DNA of 64,000 bases from Pseudochelatococcus sp047501465 (GCF_047501465.1 NZ_JAZDRL010000002.1:868001-932000); one strand, 5' to 3'. Positions 51,059 through 60,521 are shown, counted from the stretch's first letter. The notes: generated by a model from the letters alone, not told the origin. Translations and numbers: made by a program.

Positions 51059-51835
51059 TCGAACTCCTTCGAATCAATAAACTAGCACCATGTTATGTGA
51101 CTTTTTTCTATTATGCATGAATATTTTGATTGTTTTAAATTATCGTCATAACTCCTGATGAATACAAAAAATGTGAGCCGTGATTTTGCCATTTTTCTTC
51201 ATCTATATTGAGTTGTTTCGGATATACTGTAAGCTACTTAGCTTCTAAGTAGGTAGAGTATCATAATAAAAAACAATGAGTAAGTTTTTCCATGGGCAAG
51301 CGATGCGAGTGATCTTAGTCGGTGAGCGTCAGCATTTATCTTGCTGGCAGGAAGTTATTTGATTTCTGTTTAGATTGGCTATTCAGTGCATATCATGAAA
51401 GAAGAGGTCAAGAAGGCCAGATCGACAGTAGAAGACGCATGCGTATTTCGATCGATATGTCAAGATACTGTTGGTGACGGTATGGATCATGCCTGAGGAA
51501 GAAAACGCTTAAAGGTTATGTGGCAGTTGATTATATCCGATTTGTTTACTCGGTGCTGTGATATAACGCTTTCATAGAATTTCAGGTCACACTGCCAATA
51601 AATCGAGTCATTTTTCTGATGGTTGATTGCAAGTCGCGCCTGACTGCCGCATCTGCGCTGGGCAGCGGCTTTTTTGCTCTAGCTTATCTAGAATAGAAAT
51701 TTAGCGCCCAGATCGGCAGCTGCCTACTCTACCCCCATGTAATGGGTATGACCGCATTTTTGCAGATTGATTCTAGTTTCTGAGCGCAGCCCTAATATTG
51801 CCGGATTAACTTGTAGCAATAGGGATTAAAGTGGT
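51059..51835. other. AT-rich non-coding region with a terminator
   Basis: 777 bases without a convincing gene. It holds the promoter for the TS-like gene at its left side and a terminator-like hairpin (51646-51675) near the right. No frame of more than 60 codons, no tRNA and no repeats are seen. A non-coding RNA or a degraded gene could lie here. Confidence 0.4.
51646..51675 (+). terminator. Hairpin terminator in the cargo region
   Basis: GCCGC and GCGGC pair around 14 bases and are followed by TTTTTTG. Orientation is plus, yet no coding gene precedes it on that strand, which hints at an unseen RNA transcript. Confidence 0.5.
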
Positions 51836-52507
51836 TCAGCGAGGTAGGAATTGCTTACCGGTTGCTGTTTCCATGACGCTTGCAAGCTGCTTCGCCAGCA
51901 TACTCTCTATTAGCTCTTCCATTTGTGAAAGGTCATGGGGGCCATCTTTGGTTGATTTGTCAGCAGCCTCCAGCGCATCAAAATAAGGAATCCGGTTATC
52001 AACAATCTGTTCAGGAATTGTGTTGTGGCCAGGTGGGGCGAGGCCAAGCTTTACGCAAAGCACAACGTAGGAAACCATACGTGAGGTGCGGCCATTGCCA
52101 TCGCTAAATGGATGTATCCAATTTAAGCGCCACATTACATATGATGCTAAATGAATAGCTGTTTTGTTTTCCCAATTTTCATTAACGTAGTCGCAGAGTT
52201 CTTCGATCAACTCTGGAACACGATGCGCATCAACAGGTTTATGATTGCTGCCTTCAATCATAACCGCTGCAGGGCGAAAGTTCCCCGCGTAGCTACTGAT
52301 ACCCTGTAGGGCTTCACGATGCAGTGCGAGAAGTGCAGAAGTGCGCAGCTTCCATGCGCTGCCCTTCTCAATGGCATCCATTATCATGCGTAAGGCATAG
52401 TCATACTGTAGGAGGCCATTGCGGGCTTCTGCTTCGGCCCGTGCTTGGTCATCTTTAATAAGATATGCTTCTGTTGCAACGCTATGACGACGGAGCTTGT
52501 CAGCCAT
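51836..52507 (-). CDS. Fic-family protein (AMPylase toxin type)
   Basis: 223 residues with the Fic motif HPFSDGNGR at 132-140 followed by TSR, so the catalytic His132 and the anion-binding residues are intact. Fic proteins transfer AMP or other groups onto target proteins such as gyrase subunits. It overlaps a small upstream gene by eight bases, as expected for a toxin with its antitoxin. It has no N-terminal inhibitory helix of its own that I can see, which agrees with inhibition in trans. Cargo gene beside attR. Confidence 0.87.
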   Translation of the reverse strand: MADKLRRHSVATEAYLIKDDQARAEAEARNGLLQYDYALRMIMDAIEKGSAWKLRTSALLALHREALQGISSYAGNFRPAAVMIEGSNHKPVDAHRVPELIEELCDYVNENWENKTAIHLASYVMWRLNWIHPFSDGNGRTSRMVSYVVLCVKLGLAPPGHNTIPEQIVDNRIPYFDALEAADKSTKDGPHDLSQMEELIESMLAKQLASVMETATGKQFLPR

Positions 52508-52682
52508 TTTTCTTTTTCTCTGCCATCTGCTTAGCTATGCGATTAACCATCTCGCGCGTGATCATATCATTTTCGAAATGGGTATTCCCATACGCGAAAC
52601 TGCGCCGCTGCTTTTCTCGGTCGCTATCTGTTTGGGGCACCTTTTTTGCTGCCTCTATGAGGCTTATTAACGCTTCATTCAT
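52500..52682 (-). CDS. Small antitoxin partner of the Fic protein
   Basis: 60 residues, ending inside the Fic start. It includes RRSFAYGNTHFENDMITREMV, which resembles small Fic-linked antitoxins where a Ser and a Glu lie on an inhibitory helix. The spacing between them does not match the published inhibitory pattern exactly. It is inferred by overlap and size to block the Fic active site. Confidence 0.65.
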   Translation of the reverse strand: MNEALISLIEAAKKVPQTDSDREKQRRSFAYGNTHFENDMITREMVNRIAKQMAEKKKNG

Positions 52683-52882
52683 TATCAGATTCCTTTTAGA
52701 CGTGCCTGTAAGATTGCTATCCTAGTCCATCATTGCCGCGGTTTCTAACGCATTCAGCATTTTATCAGCATCATGCAGGCATACATCTGATGAGTGCGAA
52801 ATTGTGTCAGATGCAGTCGTGGAGATCAATCTAATTGTAAATTTAGAGGAGACGTTTCGGAGCGAATCGAAGATCAGAGAAC

Positions 52883-52918
52883 GTCCAACCTAATTTTGAG
52901 GCGGCAGAAAAGTTGGAC
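52883..52918. repeat. Right integrase arm-type sites (inverted GTCCAAC pair)
   Basis: GTCCAAC at 52883-52889 and GTTGGAC at 52912-52918 repeat the heptamer found inverted near attL. They lie 33-68 bases inside attR. Confidence 0.55.
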
Positions 52919-52950
52919 TTTAATCCGAAATAATCAAAAAAAACAATACA

Positions 52951-52979
52951 ATAAAAAAGGAGTGGTGTGCTGGGTGGGA
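52951..52979 (+). repeat. attR: right prophage attachment repeat
   Basis: Matches attL (7666-7694) at 28 of 29 positions. Its last 17 bases form the 3' end of the intact tRNA-Lys gene, so integration restored the tRNA. Confidence 0.9.
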
Positions 52980-53038
52980 CTCGAACCCACGACCATTCGA
53001 TTAAAAGTCGAATGCTCTACCGACTGAGCTACCAGCAC
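52963..53038 (-). tRNA. tRNA-Lys (UUU anticodon)
   Basis: A complete 76-nt tRNA on the minus strand: acceptor GTGCTGG pairs with CCAGCAC, the D arm has GCTCAGTCGGTAGAGC, the anticodon loop CTTTTAA gives UUU, the T arm GGTTCGAGTCC follows, and CCA is encoded. It serves as the phage attachment site; the phage supplies an identical 3' end. Confidence 0.97.
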
Positions 53039-53294
53039 ATTTTTATGGTGAGAGATTTAGAGCAATTGTTCTAAAGAGTGAGCTAACGCTCGGTCACCAA
53101 AGCCTTGCCAGCTACTATGTATCAGTATCATTTTCACGACATGACACTAGATTCGCTAGCTGAGTATCAAATACGGATTTGAGGCGCGCGGGTCAATATC
53201 CAAAGCGGCATCTTATGGCGAAAGGAGCACTTTACACACAAAAGGTATTCGCATTTCTATCTGACCCACGCGAAAATTGGCATATGGCTGCTGT

Positions 53295-53792
53295 TTAGCC
53301 AGCCGCGCCCTCGCGGATGGGTGGCTGGAATGTCAGCCCCATATCCCATGGGAAGTAAATCCATGTATCCTGCGATACCTCAGTGATAAACGTATTCACC
53401 AATGGGCGCCCTTGGGGTTTGGCGTACATTGCAGCGTAATGCGCTTCAGGAAGAAATGTGTGAACGAGTGCCAAAGTTTTGCCAGTGTCAACGAGGTCGT
53501 CAATTACAAGCACGCCCTTGCCTTTGGTCTCACGAATAGATGGCGCAATATCCTTGATCAGCTTCAGCTCGCCCTGGTTCGAGTAATCGTGATAACTCGC
53601 AATACCGACACTTTCGACTACCCGGATTTCAAGCTCACGTGCAATGACTGCGGCCGGCACAAGGCCACCACGCGTGATGCAGACGATCGTATGGAAAGGG
53701 CCGGCTTCATGCAGCCGCCATGCAAGTGCGCGCGCATCACGATGAAACTGATCCCACGATACCGGAAATGCCTTTTGAGAAGCCGACGTCAT
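53295..53792 (-). CDS. gpt: Xanthine (xanthine-guanine) phosphoribosyltransferase
   Basis: 165 residues. The PRPP-binding motif VLVIDDLVDTGKT is clear, and SWDQFHRDARALAWRL and the CITRGGLVPAAVIARELEIR segments match Gpt. It salvages xanthine and guanine to XMP and GMP in the cytoplasm. First host gene right of the prophage; no overlap with the next gene. Confidence 0.93.
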   Translation of the reverse strand: MTSASQKAFPVSWDQFHRDARALAWRLHEAGPFHTIVCITRGGLVPAAVIARELEIRVVESVGIASYHDYSNQGELKLIKDIAPSIRETKGKGVLVIDDLVDTGKTLALVHTFLPEAHYAAMYAKPQGRPLVNTFITEVSQDTWIYFPWDMGLTFQPPIREGAAG

Positions 53793-53951
53793 TTGCGTAA
53801 ACTGCCTTACGTTGAAAATTCAAAAAACGCAGTTACTCCCCATTCGGGTCATTGTCTATAGGCCGAAACTGATAGCGCCACGAAACCAAACCTGTGCTGC
53901 ATGAGCGCAACGCCTTAAGGAGAAGCCATACAAGTGGCAAAAATGCATGCG

Positions 53952-54722
53952 CTAAAAGCGGTTGTCTTTATGCGAAGCCGTTCTCGTTACAAGACCGATG
54001 ACATCATCATGCGCGGCTGCCAGTGTAAGGGTATCGCGCGAACGTAGAACCAGATTTGTGCCTGTAATTCCATTTTCCATAAATGGATAGCTGCCTATGG
54101 ATACCGTAGGGTATGCAAGCGCAATCTCTTTAAGTCCTGCCGCGACATCACCTTCCTTGCATTCTGCGCGGACTGTATATGATTGCGGAGGTACGCCCGT
54201 TGTCAGTTCTGGTGCCACATTATCCAGCATTGCATGCATGACTGCTGGAATACCTGCCATCACTATAACATTCTCAATCCAGAAGCCTGGTGCTTTGGAG
54301 ACTGGATTGGCAACAAGTCGTGCACCTACGGGGATCCGCGCCATACGCTTGCGTGCTTCATTCATATCTTCCGGCCGGATGTATTCAAGCAGTAATGCTA
54401 TTGCCTGCTGATTTTCCACGATAGGCACACCAAAGGCCCGTGCCACAGCATCAGCCGTGATATCGTCGTGCGTGGGGCCGATGCCGCCGGTTGTAAATAC
54501 ATAAGTATAGCGGGTGCGTAATGCATTAATGGCATTGATGATTTCGTCTTCAACGTCTGGTACGGTGCGTGCTTCACGCAAATCAATGCCAAGTGCAGTA
54601 AGGTATTGTGCGATGTAACTTGTGTTGCGATCCTGTGTTCGGCCCGATAAAATCTCATCGCCGATAATCAGCACTGCAGCGGTTATTGCCGGCTGAGGAT
54701 CTGTCAAAACATCATTTGTCAT
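53952..54722 (-). CDS. CinA-type molybdopterin-binding domain protein
   Basis: 256 residues from the ATG at 54722, which has AAGGA upstream. A MoCF/CinA-N domain is shown by AAVLIIGDEILSGRTQDRNTSYI and VFTTGGIGPTHDDITADAVARAFG. The C-terminal deamidase part of long CinA proteins is missing, as usual in alphaproteobacteria. The role is uncertain: some members are linked with competence or damage, or act on nicotinamide mononucleotide. Confidence 0.85.
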   Translation of the reverse strand: MTNDVLTDPQPAITAAVLIIGDEILSGRTQDRNTSYIAQYLTALGIDLREARTVPDVEDEIINAINALRTRYTYVFTTGGIGPTHDDITADAVARAFGVPIVENQQAIALLLEYIRPEDMNEARKRMARIPVGARLVANPVSKAPGFWIENVIVMAGIPAVMHAMLDNVAPELTTGVPPQSYTVRAECKEGDVAAGLKEIALAYPTVSIGSYPFMENGITGTNLVLRSRDTLTLAAAHDDVIGLVTRTASHKDNRF

Positions 54723-54809
54723 CGCGCTGCATCCTTGAATATCAAGACACACCATACGCCGAAGCGGACTGTTACTCAACCGGACGCAAGCGCTATAGAG
54801 ATATATTGA

Positions 54810-55400
54810 TCAGCTCTTTGCAGGCGCCGACATGTCGAAGCTGACAATCATCGGCACGGTCTCATGCTCTACTAATCCTGCAAACCAACGTGTTGGAATG
54901 TTCGTGACCAGCCGGTTGTAAGTTTTTGCCGCGCGTATGTAATCACTGCGCGCCATAACAATGCGAATTTCGCTTTGTGCCAAGCGCGCCAGCACTGAGC
55001 TGATGGGCGGCTGGGCGCGTCGCTCAGGGTATAGCTGCATTAGATCAAGCACCTTGCCAAGCTCAACCGACAACGCATCCTGCGTTGCCATAAAAGCCCG
55101 GAACTGCTCATCACGATGTGGAGCGCGTGCATCAAAAGGATAGCGGATTACTTGCTGGCGCTTCTCTTCGAGAGCCGTCACCAGATCAACCTGCGCCGGA
55201 TTTACCGCGCGAACCGCATCAATGACGTCTTGCGTTAGATACGCGCGCAGTTGGTATTGGCGTTCAACCTCGCCCCAGGCATTTGCGGCACGGCTTTCAG
55301 CCTGAGGAACATTCATGAAGCGCGCACCAGCAAAAGCAAGTGCAAGGACAAGAATGACGCCGATAACAATGAATAGACGGTTTCGTGAAGATACCGCCAT
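54810..55400 (-). CDS. LemA-family membrane protein
   Basis: 196 residues from the ATG at 55400, with AGAGGA upstream. One N-terminal membrane span (about 10-27) is followed by a helical soluble domain starting AESRAANAWGEVERQYQLRAYL, the LemA signature. LemA proteins are of unknown function. It is close to the CinA-type gene on the same strand and may share a transcript. Confidence 0.8.
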   Translation of the reverse strand: MAVSSRNRLFIVIGVILVLALAFAGARFMNVPQAESRAANAWGEVERQYQLRAYLTQDVIDAVRAVNPAQVDLVTALEEKRQQVIRYPFDARAPHRDEQFRAFMATQDALSVELGKVLDLMQLYPERRAQPPISSVLARLAQSEIRIVMARSDYIRAAKTYNRLVTNIPTRWFAGLVEHETVPMIVSFDMSAPAKS

Positions 55401-55628
55401 TCCTGAAATCCTCTGAGTTTGGCTTATCAAATCTGATCTTCCGTTTTCTTCGCAAGGTAGCATTGCGTGTAATGCGCTCTGCCCTTGCCAGGAAACTAAG
55501 TTGCGGAGTAACCCGCTCTCATTCTGATTATTTGGGGTAGTCAGCGTTCAATTCAAATCAAACGCCATCCACCCTGACGGCCATGGTTAATCAAAGCTGA
55601 ATTTTTATGAAAAACAATGGCCGTATGA

Positions 55629-56912
55629 TTAATTGTCAGCGTTTTCCTCAGCGTTCGCATTTTCACTCTCTGCTTCGAGCATGAGGCGGGCGCGCGCACG
55701 CATTTTTTCTGTTTCGCTCTTTAGCTGGCCACAGGCAGCCAGAATATCACGCCCGCGTGGTGTGCGGACAGGGCTGGCATAGCCAGCACGGAACACAATG
55801 TCCGAAAAACGCTCAATCGTTTCCCAGTCCGAGCATTCATACTTGGTGCCGGGCCAGGGGTTGAACGGGATCAGGTTAATCTTCGCCGGAATGCCCTTGA
55901 GCAGGCGGACTAGTTCGCGTGCATCAGCGGGTGAGTCATTGACACCCTTCAGCATTACATACTCAAACGTAATGCGCTTGGCATTGGATACGCCTGGATA
56001 GTTGCGGCAGGCGTCTAGTAACTGCGCGATGGGGTATTTTTTGTTGAGTGGTACCAGCTCGTTGCGCAGATCATCGCGCACAGCATGCAGTGAGATCGCC
56101 AGCATGGAGCCGATTTCCTCACCCGCGCGCTCAATCATCGGCACAACACCAGATGTTGATAGCGTGATACGGCGCCGCCCGATGGATAAGCCTTCACCAT
56201 CGCTAACGACATCCATCGCATCTTTAACGTTGTCGAAATTGTAAAGCGGCTCGCCCATGCCCATAAGCACGATGTTGGAGACGTAGCGCCCACCATCGGT
56301 TGGCACGAAGCCGTTTTCTGGTGGTGATGCATCCGGCCAGTCCCCCAGACAGTCGCGCGCAACAACAACTTGCGCAACAATTTCGGCCACTGTCAGATTA
56401 CGAACCAGCTTTTGGGTTCCCGTGTGGCAGAAGGTGCAATTCAGCGTGCAACCAACCTGGCTGGATACACACAAAGTGCCGCGATCAACTTCCGGTATGT
56501 AAACGCACTCAATCTCTGCTCCACGGTCATGTGGACCGGTGGCGGGCATCCGTATGAGCCATTTGCGGGTGCCATCGGTGGATACTTGTTCCGTGACAAC
56601 GCTGGGACGCGCAAGTGTAAAATTTTCAGCGAGTGTGGTGCGCAGGCCCTTGGCGATGTTGGTCATCGCTTCAAACTCGGTCACGCCGCGCATGTAAATC
56701 CAGTGCCACAATTGCGTGACGCGCATCTTCAACTCGCGCTCAGGTACACCAATGGAGGCGAGCGCGTCATGAAGGCCGTGCCGCGTAAGCCCTAAAAGAG
56801 AAGGGCGCATGGCAGATGCCACAGCAGCAGGTATATCCGAGGCTTGTGCGCCTACAGATAAGTTGTTTGCCGCCAGATTATTATTTGTGATGTCCAGCGC
56901 AACCGCTGTCAT
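55629..56912 (-). CDS. rlmN: 23S rRNA/tRNA adenine-2 methyltransferase RlmN
   Basis: 427 residues. The radical SAM cluster motif CTLNCTFC has Cys155, Cys159 and Cys162, and the catalytic Cys lies toward the C-terminus (in the RDILAACGQL segment). It methylates A2503 of 23S rRNA and A37 of some tRNAs. The N-terminal extension of 30 residues before SLLGLTRHGL is polar. The gene lies downstream of ialB, as in other Hyphomicrobiales. Confidence 0.97.
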   Translation of the reverse strand: MTAVALDITNNNLAANNLSVGAQASDIPAAVASAMRPSLLGLTRHGLHDALASIGVPERELKMRVTQLWHWIYMRGVTEFEAMTNIAKGLRTTLAENFTLARPSVVTEQVSTDGTRKWLIRMPATGPHDRGAEIECVYIPEVDRGTLCVSSQVGCTLNCTFCHTGTQKLVRNLTVAEIVAQVVVARDCLGDWPDASPPENGFVPTDGGRYVSNIVLMGMGEPLYNFDNVKDAMDVVSDGEGLSIGRRRITLSTSGVVPMIERAGEEIGSMLAISLHAVRDDLRNELVPLNKKYPIAQLLDACRNYPGVSNAKRITFEYVMLKGVNDSPADARELVRLLKGIPAKINLIPFNPWPGTKYECSDWETIERFSDIVFRAGYASPVRTPRGRDILAACGQLKSETEKMRARARLMLEAESENANAEENADN

Positions 56913-57062
56913 TGTCTATAGACCCCAACTGCCGAACCTGATGCTCGGACTACCCTATAAAAATGGGCAGCCTTAATCATTCTGGCAGCCCTGCTCACTC
57001 AGGAAAGCGCGCCTATAGCACACCCCCACAAAAATGAACAGGGGATACGTTGATCTTCGTGT

Positions 57063-57162
57063 CAGGGTGAGCCGAAAATGGTGATCCTTTGAAAGCCGGA
57101 GCGCAGTTTACGTCAACGTGAGCACTGGAAGTTCAAAGGATTGCCATATGCAGGCCACCCTG
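57063..57162. ncRNA. Candidate structured intergenic element between ialB and rlmN
   Basis: Nested inverted repeats: CAGGGTG (57063-57069) with CACCCTG (57156-57162), and ATCCTTTGAA (57084-57093) with TTCAAAGGAT (57132-57141), the latter a perfect 10-bp stem. Inside are shorter complementary segments (CAGT with ACTG, ACG with CGT). It lies 151 bases upstream of rlmN and just after the ialB end. It could be a leader RNA, a 3' structure, or a dispersed repeat. Function unknown. Confidence 0.5.
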
Positions 57163-57181
57163 GCGCGCAGATCGGCGCATC

Positions 57182-57721
57182 CTAGGGGCATTCGCGAGCG
57201 AGTTGCTGCAAAGCCGCGCTGACGCCTGAGAGCGAGTATTCGTCTGTAAGGTTGGAGCCACGTGCTGAAGTTGATTTAATAATCACTTTCGAGCCAGAGC
57301 GGAAGGCTGCCAGCACGGTAGCTTCCTGGCTTGGATCTTTGATCCAGGCATTCGCATCCTTGGTAACAATAGCAAATTTCCGGCTATCGACAGTTGCCTC
57401 GGCATCCTGACCCGGACGGGTAGGGAAGCCCATCACAAAGCTGATTTCATTGCGCACGCGCTCAGCAGGGCGCGATGACACGAACAGGTAAGCCGGATCG
57501 CGGTTGAGGCCAGCAGGCAGGCGTACCTTGGGCTGAGTTACGGCGTAGCAAACCTTATTGCCGCCCTGCTGTGAGGTGTAGACGCTCCAATCCGAGAACG
57601 TGCCTGCCAATCGTGAACCTGCCGGCGCCTGCGCCTGTGCCGCTGCACCTGGCAGTACGAAGGCGAGGATCGTGGCTGCGAGAAGACCCGCGAGGGGGCG
57701 TGCCGAAGTCATTCGAATCAT
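57182..57721 (-). CDS. ialB: Invasion-associated locus B (IalB) family protein
   Basis: 179 residues from the ATG at 57721. A signal peptide (residues about 5-27, ending AAAQAQA) exports it. The mature part, starting about FSDWSVYTSQQGGNKVCYAVTQPK, is the IalB domain. In Bartonella IalB is linked with red-cell invasion, but homologues are widespread and of unknown role. It is followed by the structured element and then rlmN. Confidence 0.85.
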   Translation of the reverse strand: MIRMTSARPLAGLLAATILAFVLPGAAAQAQAPAGSRLAGTFSDWSVYTSQQGGNKVCYAVTQPKVRLPAGLNRDPAYLFVSSRPAERVRNEISFVMGFPTRPGQDAEATVDSRKFAIVTKDANAWIKDPSQEATVLAAFRSGSKVIIKSTSARGSNLTDEYSLSGVSAALQQLARECP

Positions 57722-57992
57722 TGTCGCTTCATACCCTTTCAGCCGGCGAGCGCCGCCGGACATAATCATCAATTTTGTGCCACCCTCATGGATATCTGGA
57801 GTTTATCAGAGTGGCTCCCTTCAACCCATGACATGGGATGGTAAACTTTCTGTCACCAACATTTCCGTTCATGGGGATTAGCCGCCAAATACATGAGATT
57901 TTTGGCCTTAATTGCCGATGGTTAGGCGGGCTTCCCCAGATAAATACGAGAAAACCGCCCAATCACATTTTGGGGAGCGCTCCATAAATCAC

Positions 57993-59753
57993 TTAAAGTG
58001 AATTGTTTTGATCAAGCTGAAGTTTTGCGCGTGCATCGTGGATGGCGTCTTCGATGGTGGCTTTGAAGTGCACCATCGGATGGTGAACGCCATGCAGGAG
58101 AAGTGTGCGCCGAACGCCTGGGCGGGCACCGGTAATCGAAATGATTGCACCGCGCGCATGCCCTTTACGTACAAAGCCCTCGATCGTCGCGGCGGCGGTT
58201 GAATCCAGAAAAGGGACTGCCGAAAAATCGATTACATAAGCCTTGGGCTCACGGGCAATCTGATCAAGCATAGTTGCCACGCTTGCTGCTGCGCCAAAAA
58301 AGAATGCACCCGATATGCGCGAAACCACAACATCCGGATCGCTCGCCTGCGTGGCGTCATAAGGAGTGCGTGCACCATTCGCATCTGTATCAGCCTGATC
58401 TTCAGGGATATTCAGCAGGGAAGGGACGTTCTCTACCTCCACCGATTGTGCCATCCGATGCAAAAATAGCAGCGCGCTGAGCGAGAAGCCGACAACGATG
58501 CCTTCAGTCAGATCACGGAAAATGGTGAGCAACAACGTCGCGAGTAATACCACCGCTTCGCCACGAGAAGTCCGCAAGAGCACTATGACAGCATGTTTTT
58601 CCACCATGTTCCAGGCGACGGTGGCAAGCACACCCGCCAACGCTGCCAACGGAATGAAAGAGGCCAAAGGCGCAGCCAGCAACATGAAGAACAAAAGAAA
58701 TAATGCATGCAGCATCCCCGAAACGGGGCCATGTGCGCCTGCGCGAACATTCGTTGCTGTGCGGGCAATGGTGCCTGTCACGCAAAACCCGCCGAATAAT
58801 GCTGAGCCGATATTTGCTGCCCCCTGCGCAACAAGCTCACAATTGGAACGATGTCGGCGGCCAGTCATACTGTCAGCAACGACGGCTGATAGCAGACTCT
58901 CGATGCTGCCGAGCAAGGCAAACGCTATCGCGGCGGGGAGTGCAGCGATAATTTTTTCCAGTGATAGTGCCGGCATTTGCGGCATAGGTAGCGCTTGTGG
59001 AAGACCGCCAAAGCGCGTGCCGATTGTATCGACAGGCATATTGAATGCCCACGTTAGCAAAGCTGCTGTCGCTACGGCTATGAGCAGTCCTGGCCAGCGA
59101 GGACGGAAATGGCGCAAGCCAACAATGATGGCAATCGTGCCAATGGATAGCCCCAATGCTGTCACGCTGAAAGTGGGCCAGGCATTGGTGAGCGCTGTCA
59201 GCTTGGCAATGATAGGTGCGGGCTCCGGCCCGGAGAGCGTGAGACCGAACAGGTCTTTGATCTGACTTGCAAAGATAATCACCGCGATACCTGCGGAAAA
59301 CCCAACTGTAACGGGATAGGGAATGTATTTGATGAATGTTCCTAATCGCAGGAAACCAATCAGCAGCAGAAAAACGCCAGATAAGAGTGTTGCGAGTATG
59401 AGGCCCTCAATACCTTGAGTGGCCACAGTTGTAGCCACAAGAACGATAAATGCTCCCGCAGGGCCGCCGATCTGAAAACGGCTGCCGCCTAGCAACGACA
59501 CCAGAAACCCGCCGATGATTGCCGTATAGAGTCCTCGCTCTGGCCCGACGCCTGAAGCAATCGCAATGGCCATCGACAAAGGGAGCGCAACAATTGCGAC
59601 AGTCAGGCCAGCGATGGCATCGGCCTTGAGGTGCCCAAGTGTATAGCCCTCTCGCAGCACCGTGATAAGCTTGGGCGTAAACAGCTCAATAAATGATGGC
59701 CGTGCCTGGGCTTGGTGCTTACTGGAAGATGACGACAAGGGATGTGGCACCAT
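57993..59753 (-). CDS. SulP-family anion transporter with STAS domain
   Basis: 586 residues. About eleven to fourteen membrane segments, with the SulP signature around GLTVAIVALPLSMAIAIASGVGPERGLYTAI. The C-terminal STAS domain contains VIDFSAVPFLDSTAAATIEGF, where the Ser/Thr in LDST is the conserved site. SulP proteins carry sulfate, bicarbonate or dicarboxylates; specificity is unclear. Monocistronic. Confidence 0.9.
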   Translation of the reverse strand: MVPHPLSSSSSKHQAQARPSFIELFTPKLITVLREGYTLGHLKADAIAGLTVAIVALPLSMAIAIASGVGPERGLYTAIIGGFLVSLLGGSRFQIGGPAGAFIVLVATTVATQGIEGLILATLLSGVFLLLIGFLRLGTFIKYIPYPVTVGFSAGIAVIIFASQIKDLFGLTLSGPEPAPIIAKLTALTNAWPTFSVTALGLSIGTIAIIVGLRHFRPRWPGLLIAVATAALLTWAFNMPVDTIGTRFGGLPQALPMPQMPALSLEKIIAALPAAIAFALLGSIESLLSAVVADSMTGRRHRSNCELVAQGAANIGSALFGGFCVTGTIARTATNVRAGAHGPVSGMLHALFLLFFMLLAAPLASFIPLAALAGVLATVAWNMVEKHAVIVLLRTSRGEAVVLLATLLLTIFRDLTEGIVVGFSLSALLFLHRMAQSVEVENVPSLLNIPEDQADTDANGARTPYDATQASDPDVVVSRISGAFFFGAAASVATMLDQIAREPKAYVIDFSAVPFLDSTAAATIEGFVRKGHARGAIISITGARPGVRRTLLLHGVHHPMVHFKATIEDAIHDARAKLQLDQNNSL

Positions 59754-60003
59754 TGCTAGCGACCTAACGTGTGATATCTATCTGAAAAGTAATAATTTCG
59801 CGCTTTTCGGGGCTTATGTATTGTGGCCTTTCGCGATGTTTGAGCGATGGATAGCAGGCTCATTGCATCCTGTTTTCTAAGACCGCCTCTTTGGCGCTGT
59901 CTTTCTTGAAACTCCATGCTCCTAAATCCAGACTTTCATATTGCGCTGTGCTCCATGAAGGAAAGCAATGAACAGTTTGTTTTAGTTAGCTGTTTGAAGA
60001 TGT

Positions 60004-60279
60004 TCAGTCGTTCTCGAGTTGGGGCGTCATTGCCTGTTCTTTCATGCGTACGCCACGGCCACCGCCTGAGCTTGGCTCGTTTTCACCCAGCATCACCACG
60101 CCGGCACGATCAAATGCATCAATAATCTTGGTGAGAGTATCAATGACGCCGCGCACATTGCCGCTGCTTGCTTCCATCCGCTGCACGGTTGGCAAAGATA
60201 CACCGGAAAGCTCCGCAAGCTGACGCTGATCCATCCCCAGCAACGCTCGCGCGGCGCGCATCTGAGCAGCAGTAATCAC
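60004..60279 (-). CDS. Xre-family HTH transcription factor
   Basis: 91 residues from a GTG start at 60279 with AGGAG upstream. The HTH reads AQMRAARALLGMDQRQLAELSGVSLPTVQRMEA. The C-terminal end is Gly/Arg rich. It is a short single-domain regulator, with targets unknown. Confidence 0.8.
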   Translation of the reverse strand: MITAAQMRAARALLGMDQRQLAELSGVSLPTVQRMEASSGNVRGVIDTLTKIIDAFDRAGVVMLGENEPSSGGGRGVRMKEQAMTPQLEND

Positions 60280-60521
60280 GCAAAATCTCCTCTTTTAGAA
60301 CCTTCAGGCTTTATAATATCCTTTATAAATGATGTCAAAAACATTACTATAAATGTCAAATTCATAACCATGTCTGCCGAAGCTTCCGGGTGGTGATTGT
60401 ATGTGCATAGCGACATGCGTGGTGAGTGTTGTTATAGTGCGCTGTAGAGTGATTTAATCGTGAGATGTGGTTGCAACTACGTTTTCGTGATTGCAATCAA
60501 AAACAGGTAAGGGGGGATGGC

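Larger units (their letters stand above)
7677..52979. mobile_element. Temperate, contractile-tailed prophage integrated in tRNA-Lys
   Basis: The element is bounded by the att repeats in attL and attR and carries one complete set of temperate-phage functions: integrase and excisionase, repressor/Cro switch, primase, helicase and candidate origin, terminase, portal, capsid, contractile-tail genes, and a lysis cassette. Its size is about 45.3 kb. The head genes resemble lambda-type phages and the tail genes P2/Mu-type phages. Apart from an IS insertion at 13.7-14.5 kb, which does not hit an essential gene, I see no broken essential gene, so it may be inducible. AT-rich cargo is concentrated at 14.5-15.4, 29.7-30.1, 43-43.8 and 47.4-52.7 kb. 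Confidence 0.95.

Noticed and set aside
58498..59265. Plus-strand open frame of 255 codons over the SulP gene
   Set aside because: Antisense shadow rich in Ser, Ala and Pro; the SulP protein explains this DNA.
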